A stretch of 64,000 nucleotides of DNA from Halomonas almeriensis (GTDB lineage: Bacteria; Pseudomonadota; Gammaproteobacteria; Pseudomonadales; Halomonadaceae), in contig NZ_JAUFPO010000004.1 in the NCBI RefSeq assembly GCF_030409235.1, positions 62,001 to 126,000 on the forward strand, written 5' to 3'. Below, one piece after another: positions 46,543 to 55,992 of this stretch. The notes beneath the pieces were generated by a model that saw only the letters and a list, made by a program, of their open reading frames with translations, did not search any database and was not told the origin of the DNA. Position 1 is the first letter of the stretch. The number at the start of each line of letters is the position of its first letter. The translations under genes and the position numbers were made by a program.

Positions 46543-47103
46543 ATGAATTTTTGTAGCCATTGTGGCCAGCCGGTCCGCTTAGCGGTCCCTGAAGGCGATG
46601 ACCGACCGCGCTATCTGTGCGATGCCTGTGGCAGTATTCATTATCAGAACCCACGCATCATTGCTGGCACCCTGCCGGTGCGTGGCTCGCAGATCCTCCT
46701 GTGCCGACGTGCCATCGCGCCCCGCAAGGGCTACTGGACCCTGCCGGCGGGCTTCATGGAGAACGCCGAGACCACCCAGCAGGCGGCGGCCCGGGAAACC
46801 CAGGAGGAGGCCTGTGCGGACGTGTCTCTGCAGGGACTTTATACCCTGATTGACCTGCCGCACATCAACCAGGTCTACATGATCTTCCTGGCCGATCTCG
46901 CGGGCGGCTTCGCTGCCGGAGCGGAAAGCCTCGAGGTTGCGCTGTTCGAGGAACACGAGATCCCCTGGGATGAACTGGCCTTCCCGACGATCGAGCGCAC
47001 GCTGCGCCACTTCTACATGGATCGCCACGCGGACCAGGGGTTTCCCCTGCACCAGAGCGATATCACTCCCGAGGATCGCGAGCGTTACTTCGGCTCGGCA
47101 TGA
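46543..47103 (+). CDS. NUDIX hydrolase with N-terminal zinc ribbon
   Basis: 186 residues from the ATG with AGGGAG upstream. A zinc ribbon (CSHCGQPV...CDACGSIHY) opens the protein, and the NUDIX box is GFMENAETTQQAAARETQEE followed by ACADV. The ribbon-plus-NUDIX layout resembles NADH pyrophosphatase (NudC) C-terminal halves and related ADP-ribose pyrophosphatases. The 94-bp gap to the divergent CoA pyrophosphatase gene holds both promoters. Confidence 0.88.
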   Translation: MNFCSHCGQPVRLAVPEGDDRPRYLCDACGSIHYQNPRIIAGTLPVRGSQILLCRRAIAPRKGYWTLPAGFMENAETTQQAAARETQEEACADVSLQGLYTLIDLPHINQVYMIFLADLAGGFAAGAESLEVALFEEHEIPWDELAFPTIERTLRHFYMDRHADQGFPLHQSDITPEDRERYFGSA

Positions 47104-47121
47104 CCACCGGGGCGCGGGCGC

Positions 47122-47433
47122 CTAGATCGCTTCCAGGCGCCACACATCGAAGGCGGGCTCCTCGTAAGGGTGAGCCTGACGCAGCGCCGCCACGGCATCA
47201 TGGATCAGGGCATCATCACACACCAGTTCGACCTTGAGTTCGCTGACGGTCTCCAGGTCGCCGACCCGGCCGATGTGCGGGTCGGCGCCGGACAGTGGCC
47301 GAAACTGTCCACTACCGGGTGTCTCGAAGCAGCAGGCCTCGTAGTCGCCGATGCGCCCGGCGCCGGTGGCGAATACCGCTTCCTTGACCCCTTCGGCATC
47401 CTCCCGGGGGACAAAAAACGCCAGCTTGTACAT
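47122..47433 (-). CDS. NIF3/YqfO-like single-domain protein
   Basis: 103 residues, beginning MYKLAFFVPREDAEGVKEAVF and ending HPYEEPAFDVWRLEAI. It matches the small domain inserted in NIF3/YqfO proteins (CutA1-like fold), here free-standing. The conserved features are VFATGAGRIGDYEACCFET and the HPYEEPA motif. It is convergent with the NUDIX gene. Role unknown; metal or small-ligand binding is possible. Confidence 0.85.
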   Translation of the reverse strand: MYKLAFFVPREDAEGVKEAVFATGAGRIGDYEACCFETPGSGQFRPLSGADPHIGRVGDLETVSELKVELVCDDALIHDAVAALRQAHPYEEPAFDVWRLEAI

Positions 47434-47542
47434 GGCAGCTTCACCTCTCGTGTGTCGTGGATTCGATGGCTGGCTCTGATTGTCGGATGTCGCCGTGGCG
47501 ACTGTCATCCCGTTTTCCCACCAGACGCCAAGGAGTGAGATC

Positions 47543-48388
47543 ATGAAAACCCCGTTACGCGAGATGCTGGCATCCCTGGCACTGGTGCCGCGAGGCGAGC
47601 CGCACCCGCTGGGTGGAGGCGACAGCGCCTCGGTGGCCTGGCTGGATACCCGCCAGGGGCCGGTGATCATCAAGCGCGATGATGCCGAGCGTTTGTCCGG
47701 CGAAGCCGAGGGACTGCGGGCGCTGCGCGAGTCGGCAACCCGGCTGGTGGTGCCCGAGGTGCTCGGTGAAGGCGAGGGCTGGCTGATCATGGAGGCGCTG
47801 GAGCAGGCAGGTGCCGGGCAGCGTGACGAGGCCGCCCTGGGGGAGGGGCTGCGCGACCTGCATGCGTCGAGCGGTGCCGCCCATGGCTGGCATCGCGACA
47901 ATGCCTGCGGCTTGACGCCCCAGCCCAACCAGCCGCTGACGGACGGCCGTGCCTTTCAGCGTGAGCGACGCCTGCTGCCGCTGGCGCAGGCCTGTCATGA
48001 TAGGGGACTGCTGGATGGCAAGCTGAGGGCGCGACTGGAAGGCGTGGCCCGGGATCTGGACACCTGGTTGCCGCCGTCGCCGCCCAGCCTGGTGCATGGC
48101 GACCTGTGGTCGGGCAATGTGCTCTTCACCGCGCGTGGCCCGGCGATCATCGACCCGGCGGTCTATCGGCATTACCCCGAGGTCGATCTGGCCATGCTGA
48201 CCCTGTTCGGCGCCCCCGGAAAGGCCTTCTTCAGCTCCTATTGGGACGGCCGCGAGCCGGACGACTGGCCGCGCCGCGAAGCGCTATTCCAGCTCTACCC
48301 TCTGCTCAACCATCTGCTGCTGTTCGGTGGCGCCTATCGCCGCGGCGTGGAGCGGGCGCTGGTTCGCGTGGAGCAGCCAGCACCCTAG
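47543..48388 (+). CDS. Fructosamine kinase family protein
   Basis: 281 residues with an AAGGAGTGAG ribosome site. The aminoglycoside-phosphotransferase-like fold shows LGGGDSASVAWLDT, VIIKRDDAERLSGEAEGL (ATP lysine), HDNACGLTPQ-like HRDNACGLTPQPN, the catalytic VHGDLWSGNVLFT and the metal-binding AIIDPAVYRHYPEVDLAM. Members phosphorylate ketosamines to release glycated amines from proteins. Confidence 0.92.
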   Translation: MKTPLREMLASLALVPRGEPHPLGGGDSASVAWLDTRQGPVIIKRDDAERLSGEAEGLRALRESATRLVVPEVLGEGEGWLIMEALEQAGAGQRDEAALGEGLRDLHASSGAAHGWHRDNACGLTPQPNQPLTDGRAFQRERRLLPLAQACHDRGLLDGKLRARLEGVARDLDTWLPPSPPSLVHGDLWSGNVLFTARGPAIIDPAVYRHYPEVDLAMLTLFGAPGKAFFSSYWDGREPDDWPRREALFQLYPLLNHLLLFGGAYRRGVERALVRVEQPAP

Positions 48389-48429
48389 TTCTCGGTACCG
48401 GACATTTCCCGCAGGACGTCTGCAGCTTG

Positions 48430-48822
48430 TCAACGCAATGACCGGCCGAAGCGTAGCCAGCGTTTCCACCAGGACAGGCGCTTGCGGAAGCGGTAGGGCG
48501 GTGCGTCGATTTCCTCGGCGGGTTTCGTCAGGAAGGCCCGGACCGGATCCACGTGACTCGGCCGATCGAGCATGTGTGCATGGCCGCCTTCCGGGGCTTC
48601 GAGGCTGACCAGGCCGGGGCGAAGCTGGCGCATCTTGTCTATACTCTCAGCGCTGAGCAGTGTCGATGACGCGCCGCGCACCACCATCACCGGGCAGCGC
48701 AGCGATTCCCAGACCTGCCACATGTCGCGGGGCGTATCATGGATGAACTGCTCACCGATGCGCGGATCATAGTGGTGGGTCCAGCTGCCGCCTGCGTGAT
48801 CCACAACCACGCGCTTACCGGA
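48430..48822 (-). pseudogene. Alpha/beta hydrolase, C-terminal remnant
   Basis: Residues TSGKRVVVDHAGGSWTHHYD, then WESLRCPVMVVRGASSTLLS and APEGGHAHMLDRPSHVDPV, match the C-terminal third of an alpha/beta hydrolase, including the catalytic Asp/His region (RGASSTL; GGHAHM). The frame continues upstream to 48906, but that part is unlike the family. The N-terminal two thirds with the nucleophile serine are missing. The break lies next to the tolC promoter, so a deletion probably joined the two. Confidence 0.75.
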
Positions 48823-48942
48823 AGTCCTGTGGTCAAGCGGCGGAGGGTGGGCATGGCCCCTCCGGGATATTCGATGAAATCCGCGCCTGAATCGCAAAAT
48901 CTTCACTCGGCCTGTTTAGCCTGTCATGAAGTCGCGGCGGAA

Positions 48943-48960
48943 ACATGCGACAATGTATGT
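48943..48960. promoter_or_regulatory. Putative TetR operator upstream of tolC
   Basis: ACATGC-N6-GTATGT, the first of three sites of the form ACATRC-N6-GNATGT. It lies 34 bp before the tolC start. It resembles the TACATACAT half-sites bound by AcrR. Confidence 0.6.
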
Positions 48961-48994
48961 AAATCTTTTTATGAATTGCCAAAGGACCCTGCCG

Positions 48995-50452
48995 ATGATG
49001 CCTTCTCGTCCCGTGAAGCTGGCGTGCCGTGTTGCTCGTCCGGCGCGACGGACCCTGCTGTCCATGGTGGTCGCCTCCCTGATGGCTGGCCCGGCGTACG
49101 CCGCCGACCTGCTGACCATCACTCGTGATGCGCTGGACAACAATGCTGACCTCTCCGCGGCACGCGCCGACACCCAGGCGGTGGAAGCGGGACAGGATGT
49201 GCAGCAGGCGGATCTGCTGCCTCAGGTCAACGCCTCCGGCCAGGTGACCCACAACGAACAGTTCGACTCTCAAACGGCTGGTCAGCCGGGTGGCACCTCG
49301 GCCGGAGACGACCGTTTCAACAGTGCCCGTCTGTCGCTTGATGCGACCCAGGCCCTGTTTGACGCCGTCAACAGTGCCGAGGTGGAACGGGCTGAGCGGC
49401 AGGTTGATCAGCAGACCTATCAGCTGGCGGCGACCGAGCAACAGGTGCTCATCGATGTCGCCTCCGCCTATTTCGACATTCTGCGAGCCCACGAGATTCT
49501 CGAGGCCCGTCGGGCACAAGAGCGCGCCATCGGCCGCCAGCTCGAACAAGCGCGAGAGCAGTTCGATGTCGGCCTGATTGCCATCACCGAAGTCGAGGAG
49601 GCGCAGGCCAGTTATGATCAGTCGCGTGCCGAACGGATTGCCGCCGAAAGTGACCTGCAGGTGGCCTTCGAGGCGCTGGAGCGCCTGACCGGACAGCGCT
49701 ACCAGAGCATCGAGTCGCTGGGCGAGAGTATGTCGGTGACACCGCCTCAGCCGGCCGTGCGGGATGCCTGGGTCGAGCGGGCTCTGGAGAACAATCCGCG
49801 CGTCCTGGCGCAAGAGGCCGGTGTGGCGGTGGCGCGCAGCACGGTGGATGTCTCGCAGGCCCAGCGTCTGCCGGTCGTGGAGGCCTTTGCCAATTATCAG
49901 CTGGCGGACAGCGACAATGATGCCCTGGATGGCCAGGACTCCTCTGCGCAGGTCGGCGTCAATCTCAGCATGCCGCTCTACACGGGGGGGCGTACCAGCG
50001 CCGCGATTCGTCGGAGCACCTATGAGCTAGAGTCCAGCCAGTACAATTTCGAGGCCCAGCGTCGGAATACGGTGCAGCAGGTGCGCTCGCTCTTTACCCA
50101 GGTCAGTAACAATGTGGCGACGGTGGAAGCTCGTTCGCAGGCCATCGTGTCCAACCGCAGCGCCCTGGAAGCTACGCGTGCCGGCTATGAGGTCGGCACC
50201 CGCAATATTGTCGATGTGCTCAATGCCGAACAGAGCCTCTATGATGCCATCGCCAACCATGCCGAAGCACGTTACGACTACGTCATCAACCTGTTGAACC
50301 TGCGCCAGCAGTCGGGAACGCTCGATGTCAGCGCCATCGAAGAGGTCAACGGCTGGCTGGACGAGAGTCGCAGTGTGAGCTTCACGCTGCCCGAGGAGGG
50401 GCGTTACGAGCAGGCACTGGACATCGGTGAAGCGCCTCGGCCACAGGGCTGA
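48995..50452 (+). CDS. TolC-family outer membrane efflux protein
   Basis: 485 residues from ATG 48995 (AAAGGA upstream). A signal peptide (LLSMVVASLMAGPAYAAD) is followed by two OEP repeats (LTITRDALDNNADLSAARADTQA; WVERALENNPRVLAQEAGVAVAR, each given as a region). The helical segments FDVGLIAITEVEEAQASYD and YEVGTRNIVDVLNAEQSLYDA are typical TolC coiled-coil turns. It is the first gene of a tripartite efflux operon, an unusual order since the outer membrane gene is usually last. Confidence 0.92.
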   Translation: MMPSRPVKLACRVARPARRTLLSMVVASLMAGPAYAADLLTITRDALDNNADLSAARADTQAVEAGQDVQQADLLPQVNASGQVTHNEQFDSQTAGQPGGTSAGDDRFNSARLSLDATQALFDAVNSAEVERAERQVDQQTYQLAATEQQVLIDVASAYFDILRAHEILEARRAQERAIGRQLEQAREQFDVGLIAITEVEEAQASYDQSRAERIAAESDLQVAFEALERLTGQRYQSIESLGESMSVTPPQPAVRDAWVERALENNPRVLAQEAGVAVARSTVDVSQAQRLPVVEAFANYQLADSDNDALDGQDSSAQVGVNLSMPLYTGGRTSAAIRRSTYELESSQYNFEAQRRNTVQQVRSLFTQVSNNVATVEARSQAIVSNRSALEATRAGYEVGTRNIVDVLNAEQSLYDAIANHAEARYDYVINLLNLRQQSGTLDVSAIEEVNGWLDESRSVSFTLPEEGRYEQALDIGEAPRPQG

Positions 50453-50469
50453 AGCAGGTGGTCGCTTTT

Positions 50470-50487
50470 ACATACAAACACGAATGT
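50470..50487. promoter_or_regulatory. Putative TetR operator upstream of the MFP gene
   Basis: ACATAC-N6-GAATGT within TACATACAAACACGAATGTA, close to the E. coli AcrR operator. It is in the 100-bp gap between the tolC and MFP genes and suggests an internal promoter. Confidence 0.65.
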
Positions 50488-50552
50488 ATATTTTGCCTTC
50501 GCCAGTGTATAGTTGGCGTCGACTTTCGAATGGCTAAACGGGATAGCTAGGC

Positions 50553-51839
50553 ATGAAAACGATGATTCACAGGGCGCGAGCGGGACTCCTGGGGCTCGCT
50601 TCGGGCCTGTTGCTGGTAGCCTGCGGTCAGGGGGAGGAGACGGCTCAGTCATCTCAGCAGAACGCCGCCGCCGAGGCACCCCCCAGGCCCATGCCGGTCC
50701 AGCAGATGGCGCGGCAGGATCTCCCGCTGGATAAATCCTACCCTTCCAAATTGCGAAGTGGTGAAGAGGTCACGCTGGTGGCCCGGGTCACCGGCTTTCT
50801 CGAGGAGCGTCGGTTCGAGCCCGGCGAGATGGTCGAAAAAGGGGAAAGCCTTTACGCCATCGAGCCGGACCTTTACCAGGCCACGGTGGCACAGCGTCGG
50901 GCCGACCTGGAAAGCGCCCGAGCCGAATTGGCTCGCGCCCAGAGCGATGCCCGACGTTATGAGCAGTTGCTCAGCCAGAATTCGGTGAGCCGTCAACAGT
51001 ACGACCAGGCGTTGGCTGACCGTAACGTGGCGCGCGCCAGTGTGGCACAGGCCGAGGCCGCCCTGAGCAGTGCTCAGCTCGACCTGAACTACGCCGATGT
51101 GACCGCGCCGGTGAGTGGCCAGATCGGCCTCAGTCAGATCAATCTGGGCAACCTGGTCAGTCCCGGTACCGAGTTGGCGACCATTACTCCGCTGGACCCG
51201 CTGGAAGTGCGCTTCCAGATGCCTCAGGCGGATGCCCATGCCCTGCGTCAACAAGTCTCCGACCAGTCCCTGAAGGATATTGGGGCTTCGCTGTCGCTGC
51301 CGACCGGGACATCGGAGCAGACACTGAAGGGTCGCCTGAGCTTTCTCGGTACCCGCGTCGGCGAGGACACGGGGACCGTTCAGGCTGAGGCCAGCTTCGC
51401 CAACCCTGACGGTACCGCCCTGCCGGGGCAGTTTGCCCGGGTCAGCCTGGAGGGGGTCAAACGCTTCGATGTTCTGGCGGTGCCGGAAATCGCCGTGACC
51501 CAGGGCCTCATGGGCCCCCAGGTGTTCGTGCTCGACGACGACAATGTGGCGCGGTCGCGTACCGTTCAGCTGGGCGAGCTCGCCGGACCCTGGCAAATCC
51601 TGCGCGATGGCATCGAGCCGGGTGATCGAGTGGTGGTGGGTGACCCGGCCGGCCTGCAGCCCGGCACGTCCATCGACCCTCAGCCTTTCGATGGCGATGC
51701 TGAGGCCCTGATGGAAGAGCCGGAGTCGTCACGGGCTGGTGCTCAAGGACAGTCGGCTCAAGCTGACGCCACCTCTGGCGAGGGCCAGGCGAGATCCGGA
51801 GAACAGGGGTCTGCGCCGGCTGAAGAGGGTGGGCAATGA
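50553..51839 (+). CDS. RND efflux periplasmic adaptor (membrane fusion lipoprotein)
   Basis: 428 residues. A lipoprotein signal ends at the lipobox LLVACGQG. Then: the barrel-sandwich hybrid (RVTGFLEERRFEPGEMVEKG), the helical hairpin (ARAQSDARRYEQLLSQNSVSRQQYD as a region) and ADVTAPVSGQIGLSQINLGNLVSPG, the second lipoyl half. It is AcrA/MexA type. It ends with an Ala/Gly/Gln/Ser-rich low-complexity tail (about residues 385-428), longer than usual. It overlaps the RND pump gene by ATGA. Confidence 0.93.
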   Translation: MKTMIHRARAGLLGLASGLLLVACGQGEETAQSSQQNAAAEAPPRPMPVQQMARQDLPLDKSYPSKLRSGEEVTLVARVTGFLEERRFEPGEMVEKGESLYAIEPDLYQATVAQRRADLESARAELARAQSDARRYEQLLSQNSVSRQQYDQALADRNVARASVAQAEAALSSAQLDLNYADVTAPVSGQIGLSQINLGNLVSPGTELATITPLDPLEVRFQMPQADAHALRQQVSDQSLKDIGASLSLPTGTSEQTLKGRLSFLGTRVGEDTGTVQAEASFANPDGTALPGQFARVSLEGVKRFDVLAVPEIAVTQGLMGPQVFVLDDDNVARSRTVQLGELAGPWQILRDGIEPGDRVVVGDPAGLQPGTSIDPQPFDGDAEALMEEPESSRAGAQGQSAQADATSGEGQARSGEQGSAPAEEGGQ

Positions 51840-54800
51840 GTTTCTCCAGCTTCTTCATCAAGCGTCCGATCTTTGCCACTGTCCTGGCCATTATCCTGAC
51901 CATTGTCGGCCTGATGAGCATGCGGGTGCTGCCCATCGAGCAGTATCCGAGTGTGGTACCGCCCACGGTGTCGGTTCAGGCCAGCTATCCGGGCGCCGAT
52001 GCCGAGACCGTCTCTCAGACGGTGGCGGCGCCGCTGGCCGAGGCCATCAACGGGGTCGAGGACATGCTCTACATGACCTCGACCAGCTCCAGTCAGGGCG
52101 CCATGTCGTTGAATGTCTCCTTCGCCATCGGCTCGGATGGCGATATCAACACCATCAACGTCAATAACCGGGTGCAAGGCGCTCTTTCTCAGCTGCCCGA
52201 GGCGGTGCAGAGCCAGGGCGTGAAGGTCGAGCTGAGTTCCAGCTCGATTCTCATGCTGGTGTCGTTGATCTCGCCAGATGGCGACTACGGCAAGATCTAC
52301 ATGCAGAACTACGCCACGCTCAATATCCTCGACGAATTGCGTCAGGTGTCTGGCGTGGGCTCCGCCGAGGTACTGGGTGGCGGCGATTTCGCCATGCGGA
52401 TCTGGATGGATCCGGACAAGCTGGCGGAATACGACCTGACGCCTGCCGAGGTGTCGCAGAAGATTCGGGCACAGAACACCGAAGTGCCGGCGGGGAGTCT
52501 GGCCGCCATGCCGCAGGAAGACCCGCGCGCCTATACCTATACGGTGACCGCCGGTGGCCGACTGACCAGCCCGGACGACTTTCGCGACATTCTGCTGCGG
52601 ACCAATTCGGATGGCTCCTCTCTGCGTCTGGCGGATGTCGCGCGTGTCGAGCTGGGCGCATCGTCCTATGGGGTCGACGCCAAGCTGAATGGCGGCACCA
52701 TGACCCCCATCATGATCAATCAGCAGCCCGGGGCCAATGCGCTGGAAACCGCCCGCGCGGTTGAGGCGGTCATGGATGACATGTCCGAGCGGTTCCCGCC
52801 GGGGCTCGAGTATGTCACTCCCTACGATACCACCCAGTTCATCAGTGCCTCGGTGGAAACGGTCTATCACACCTTCATAGAAGCCTTCCTGATCGTCGCC
52901 GTCATTCTGTTCATTTTCCTGCAGAACTGGCGCTTCACGGTGATTGCCATGTCGGTGGTGCCGGTCTCGGTACTGGCGACCTTCGCCGGCTTCTACATGT
53001 TCGGGTTCTCCATCAACCTGCTGACGCTGTTCGCCATGGTGTTATCGATTGGTATCGTGGTCGATGATGCCATCCTGGTGGTGGAGAACGTCGAACGGGT
53101 ACTCGGCGAGGAGGAGGATATCACCGTCCTGCAGGCCACGGTGCGGGCCATGAAGGAGGTCGGCGGCCCGGTGATTGCCACCTCCCTGATCATGGCGGCG
53201 GTCTTTGTGCCGGTGGCCTTCCTGGGCGGTTTCAGTGGCCAGATCTATCAGCAGTTTGCCCTGACCGTCGCTGTCTCGGTGGCCTTCTCGGCGCTGATGG
53301 CGCTGACCTTCACGCCCGCTCTGTCTGCCATCTTCATCAAGCATGACCTGCACCGCAGGGAGACCGCCTTCGGGCGGGCCGTGCGCACGCCCCTGCGCCT
53401 CTTCGACCGTCTCTTTGCCGGCATCACCGCGGTTTACATGTGGGGCGTCAAGCTGCTGGTGCGCTTCTGGGGCCTGGCCCTGCTGTTGACGGTCTTGGTC
53501 GGGGCGGGCTCCTGGTGGATGTACCAGAGCACTCCCTCTTCTCTGGTGCCCTCCACGGATCAGGGGATTGCCCTTGCGGCGGTGCAGCTGCCGGATGCGG
53601 CCTCTCTGGAACGTACCGAGGCCTACATGCAGGAGTTGAGCGCGGCCATCGAGGAGCTGGATGCCGTCAAGTACTCCACAGCGGTGGCGGGCTACGACAT
53701 GCTGACCAGCACGGTGAACACGGCCCGCGGCATCATCTTCATCAACATGGAGCCATGGAGCGAGCGCGAGATGGATGTGGAGGAGCTGGTCGGCAGGGTC
53801 ATGCAGCTCGGTGCGCAAACCCCCGGTGGCTCAGCCAGGGCGTTCAACATGCCGCCGATTATCGGCTTGTCCACTACCGGCGGGTTTACCGGCTACCTGG
53901 AGTCCTACGAAGGCGCCTCCGCGGAGGAAATGTCTCAGGCATCCATGAAGCTCATGGGGGCGGCGGCAGAGCACCCGGCGCTGAATCAGGTGTTCACGAC
54001 CTACAGCGCCAATGTGCCGTCCTACGAGGTCGAGCTCAATCGCCAGAAGGCGCTGAGCTATGGCGTTTCCATGGAGGCTCTGAACTCGACCCTGGGCACC
54101 ACCCTGGGTAATGGATTCGTCAATTACTTCAGCTACCAGGGCCGCAACTTCCAGGTCTACCTACAGAATCAGGATGCCTTCCGCAAAACACCTGATGCCA
54201 TCAATAGCATCTATGTTCGGGGAGGCGATGGCCAGCGGATTCCGATTTCCGAGTTCGCCACTATCGAGCGTCAAACCGCGCCTTCGGTGGTGACGCGTTT
54301 CGGTGTCTATCCTGGAGCTCAGTTCCAGGGCCAGCCGGCGCCTGGCTTCAGTTCCGGGCAGGCGATTCAGGCCATGGAACAGCTTGTTCAGGACGTCCTG
54401 GGCGATGGCTGGGGCATGGGCTGGACCGGCACGGCCTACCAAGAAAGTCAGGCTGGCAGCGCGGCGACTCTGGCTATTGTCTTCGGGCTACTGATGGTCT
54501 TTCTGATTCTGGCGGCCCAGTACGAGAGCTGGTCATTGCCACTGGCGGTCCTGACGGCCACTCCTTTTGCCTTCCTGGGTGGGATCGGCGGCATCGTCTT
54601 GCGCGGACTCGATACCAGTGTCTATGTGCAGATCGGCATGCTGGTGGTTGTCGGTCTGGCGGCTAAGAATGCCATCCTGATCGTCGAATTTGCCGAGTTG
54701 CAGCGGCGTGAGCAGGGCAAGTCGATTCGCGAGGCAGCGATCACCGCGGCCGAGCTTCGCTTCCGCCCGATCGTCATGACATCACTGGCGTTCATCTTCG

Positions 54801-55021
54801 GTACTCTGCCGCTGGCTCTAGCGACCGGCGCCAGTGCCACCAGCAGCCACCACATCGGCACTACGGTGGCGGTGGGCATGGCCTCGGTGGCCATCCTCGG
54901 CAGTCTCTTTGTGCCGAGCTTCTACGCCATGATCGCGGCCGTCACCAACTGGCTCAAGCGCAAGACCGGCAAGGCGGGTACCGGGAATAGCGAGACAGCG
55001 GTGCAGCAGGACGCACGCTGA
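51836..55021 (+). CDS. RND efflux inner-membrane pump (HAE1 type)
   Basis: 1061 residues, the length of AcrB/MexB. N-terminal FFIKRPIFATVLAIILTIVG, porter-domain segments and the TM4 motif with proton-relay aspartates GIVVDDAILVVENVER. TM11-12 region: ATPFAFLGGIGGIVL, then AKNAILIVEFAE. HAE1-type members export hydrophobic drugs, dyes and detergents. A strong intrinsic terminator follows 27 bp after the stop. The TetR gene downstream is convergent beyond a membrane-protein gene. Confidence 0.95.
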   Translation: MSFSSFFIKRPIFATVLAIILTIVGLMSMRVLPIEQYPSVVPPTVSVQASYPGADAETVSQTVAAPLAEAINGVEDMLYMTSTSSSQGAMSLNVSFAIGSDGDINTINVNNRVQGALSQLPEAVQSQGVKVELSSSSILMLVSLISPDGDYGKIYMQNYATLNILDELRQVSGVGSAEVLGGGDFAMRIWMDPDKLAEYDLTPAEVSQKIRAQNTEVPAGSLAAMPQEDPRAYTYTVTAGGRLTSPDDFRDILLRTNSDGSSLRLADVARVELGASSYGVDAKLNGGTMTPIMINQQPGANALETARAVEAVMDDMSERFPPGLEYVTPYDTTQFISASVETVYHTFIEAFLIVAVILFIFLQNWRFTVIAMSVVPVSVLATFAGFYMFGFSINLLTLFAMVLSIGIVVDDAILVVENVERVLGEEEDITVLQATVRAMKEVGGPVIATSLIMAAVFVPVAFLGGFSGQIYQQFALTVAVSVAFSALMALTFTPALSAIFIKHDLHRRETAFGRAVRTPLRLFDRLFAGITAVYMWGVKLLVRFWGLALLLTVLVGAGSWWMYQSTPSSLVPSTDQGIALAAVQLPDAASLERTEAYMQELSAAIEELDAVKYSTAVAGYDMLTSTVNTARGIIFINMEPWSEREMDVEELVGRVMQLGAQTPGGSARAFNMPPIIGLSTTGGFTGYLESYEGASAEEMSQASMKLMGAAAEHPALNQVFTTYSANVPSYEVELNRQKALSYGVSMEALNSTLGTTLGNGFVNYFSYQGRNFQVYLQNQDAFRKTPDAINSIYVRGGDGQRIPISEFATIERQTAPSVVTRFGVYPGAQFQGQPAPGFSSGQAIQAMEQLVQDVLGDGWGMGWTGTAYQESQAGSAATLAIVFGLLMVFLILAAQYESWSLPLAVLTATPFAFLGGIGGIVLRGLDTSVYVQIGMLVVVGLAAKNAILIVEFAELQRREQGKSIREAAITAAELRFRPIVMTSLAFIFGTLPLALATGASATSSHHIGTTVAVGMASVAILGSLFVPSFYAMIAAVTNWLKRKTGKAGTGNSETAVQQDAR

Positions 55022-55047
55022 TCTGATATTTCCCGGATCTGTGGCGA

Positions 55048-55087
55048 ACGGGCATCGCCCCCTCGGGGGCGGTGCCCGTTTTTTATT
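55048..55087 (+). terminator. Rho-independent terminator of the efflux operon
   Basis: ACGGGCATCGCCCCC pairs with GGGGGCGGTGCCCGT around a short loop, followed by TTTTTTATT. A textbook GC-rich hairpin with a U-tract. Confidence 0.93.
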
Positions 55088-55287
55088 GAGGGGCGGCGAC
55101 GCGCAGTGACTGGCGTCTAGAACGAAAGAGGGGGGTGATCACGGCACTGCATGGTCTATCCTGAATCTAGAGAAAGTTTTGCTGGCTAAGTAATCGGGCA
55201 GTGCCTCGGGCCGATGTCGGAACACCGCAATGTCTGTCCGAGAACGCGACCCAGAACCCGGGCCACACGACCCCAGGAGGACGCGCC

Positions 55288-55992
55288 ATGAACACCCTGA
55301 TTGAACAGGCATCAAGCTTTCCGCTGATTGTCTTCACGCTGCTGCTGGGCTTGCTTGCGTTGTACTGGCTGTTGGTGATGCTACGTCTGACGCCGACCGA
55401 GCTGTTCGAGCACGACAGTCTCAAGCAGGACCATCTGGCTAGCACCATGGTCGGGCTGGGCTTTGCCGGTGTCCCTGTCTCCATGGCACTCAGCGTACTG
55501 ACCATCTTCGCCGGGCTGATCACGCTGGCCATCGAATGGTTGGTGTTGAGCCGGCTCTCGCTGGGATTCTTCCGCGTGCCGGCCGGGTTCGCCGTGCTAT
55601 GGGCGGCGTTTGCCCTGGCCTCGCCGCTCGCCAGCGCCCTGTGTCGGCGCCTGCATGCCTGGTTACACCGCCACCCGACCCTCTCGCGTCGCTGCCTGCT
55701 AGGCGAGACAGTTCGTGTGGTGGACGTCACCGGGGACGGGGATGCGACGGCCGTGCTGGAGGATGACGAGGACCGTCAGGTGGTGTTGCAAGGCAAGGCG
55801 GGCAATCAGCCGGCCAGGGGCGAGCGGCGAGTGCTGGTCAAGTATCTGGGCAATGCCGACGCCTATCGCTCGGTGCTCGAGCAGGATTACCTGGATGCCC
55901 GCACACGGCTTGTGAAGCTGCGTCTCGCCGGGCGTGAGGGACGCCCCGATAGCGAACCCCCGGGCCGCAACGGTTCGTCGACCTCAGCTTGA
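55288..55992 (+). CDS. Membrane protein with C-terminal OB-fold-like domain (YqiJ-like)
   Basis: 234 residues from an ATG with AGGAGG upstream. Three hydrophobic helices (IVFTLLLGLLALYWLLVM, VPVSMALSVLTIFAGLITLA, GFAVLWAAFALASPLASAL) precede a soluble part (LLGETVRVVDVTGDGDATAVLEDDEDRQ as a region, then LVKYLGNADAYRSVLEQDY) that resembles the YqiJ/DUF1449 OB-like domain often paired with flotillin YqiK. No flotillin gene follows. It overlaps the convergent tetR end by 9 bp. Confidence 0.75.
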   Translation: MNTLIEQASSFPLIVFTLLLGLLALYWLLVMLRLTPTELFEHDSLKQDHLASTMVGLGFAGVPVSMALSVLTIFAGLITLAIEWLVLSRLSLGFFRVPAGFAVLWAAFALASPLASALCRRLHAWLHRHPTLSRRCLLGETVRVVDVTGDGDATAVLEDDEDRQVVLQGKAGNQPARGERRVLVKYLGNADAYRSVLEQDYLDARTRLVKLRLAGREGRPDSEPPGRNGSSTSA

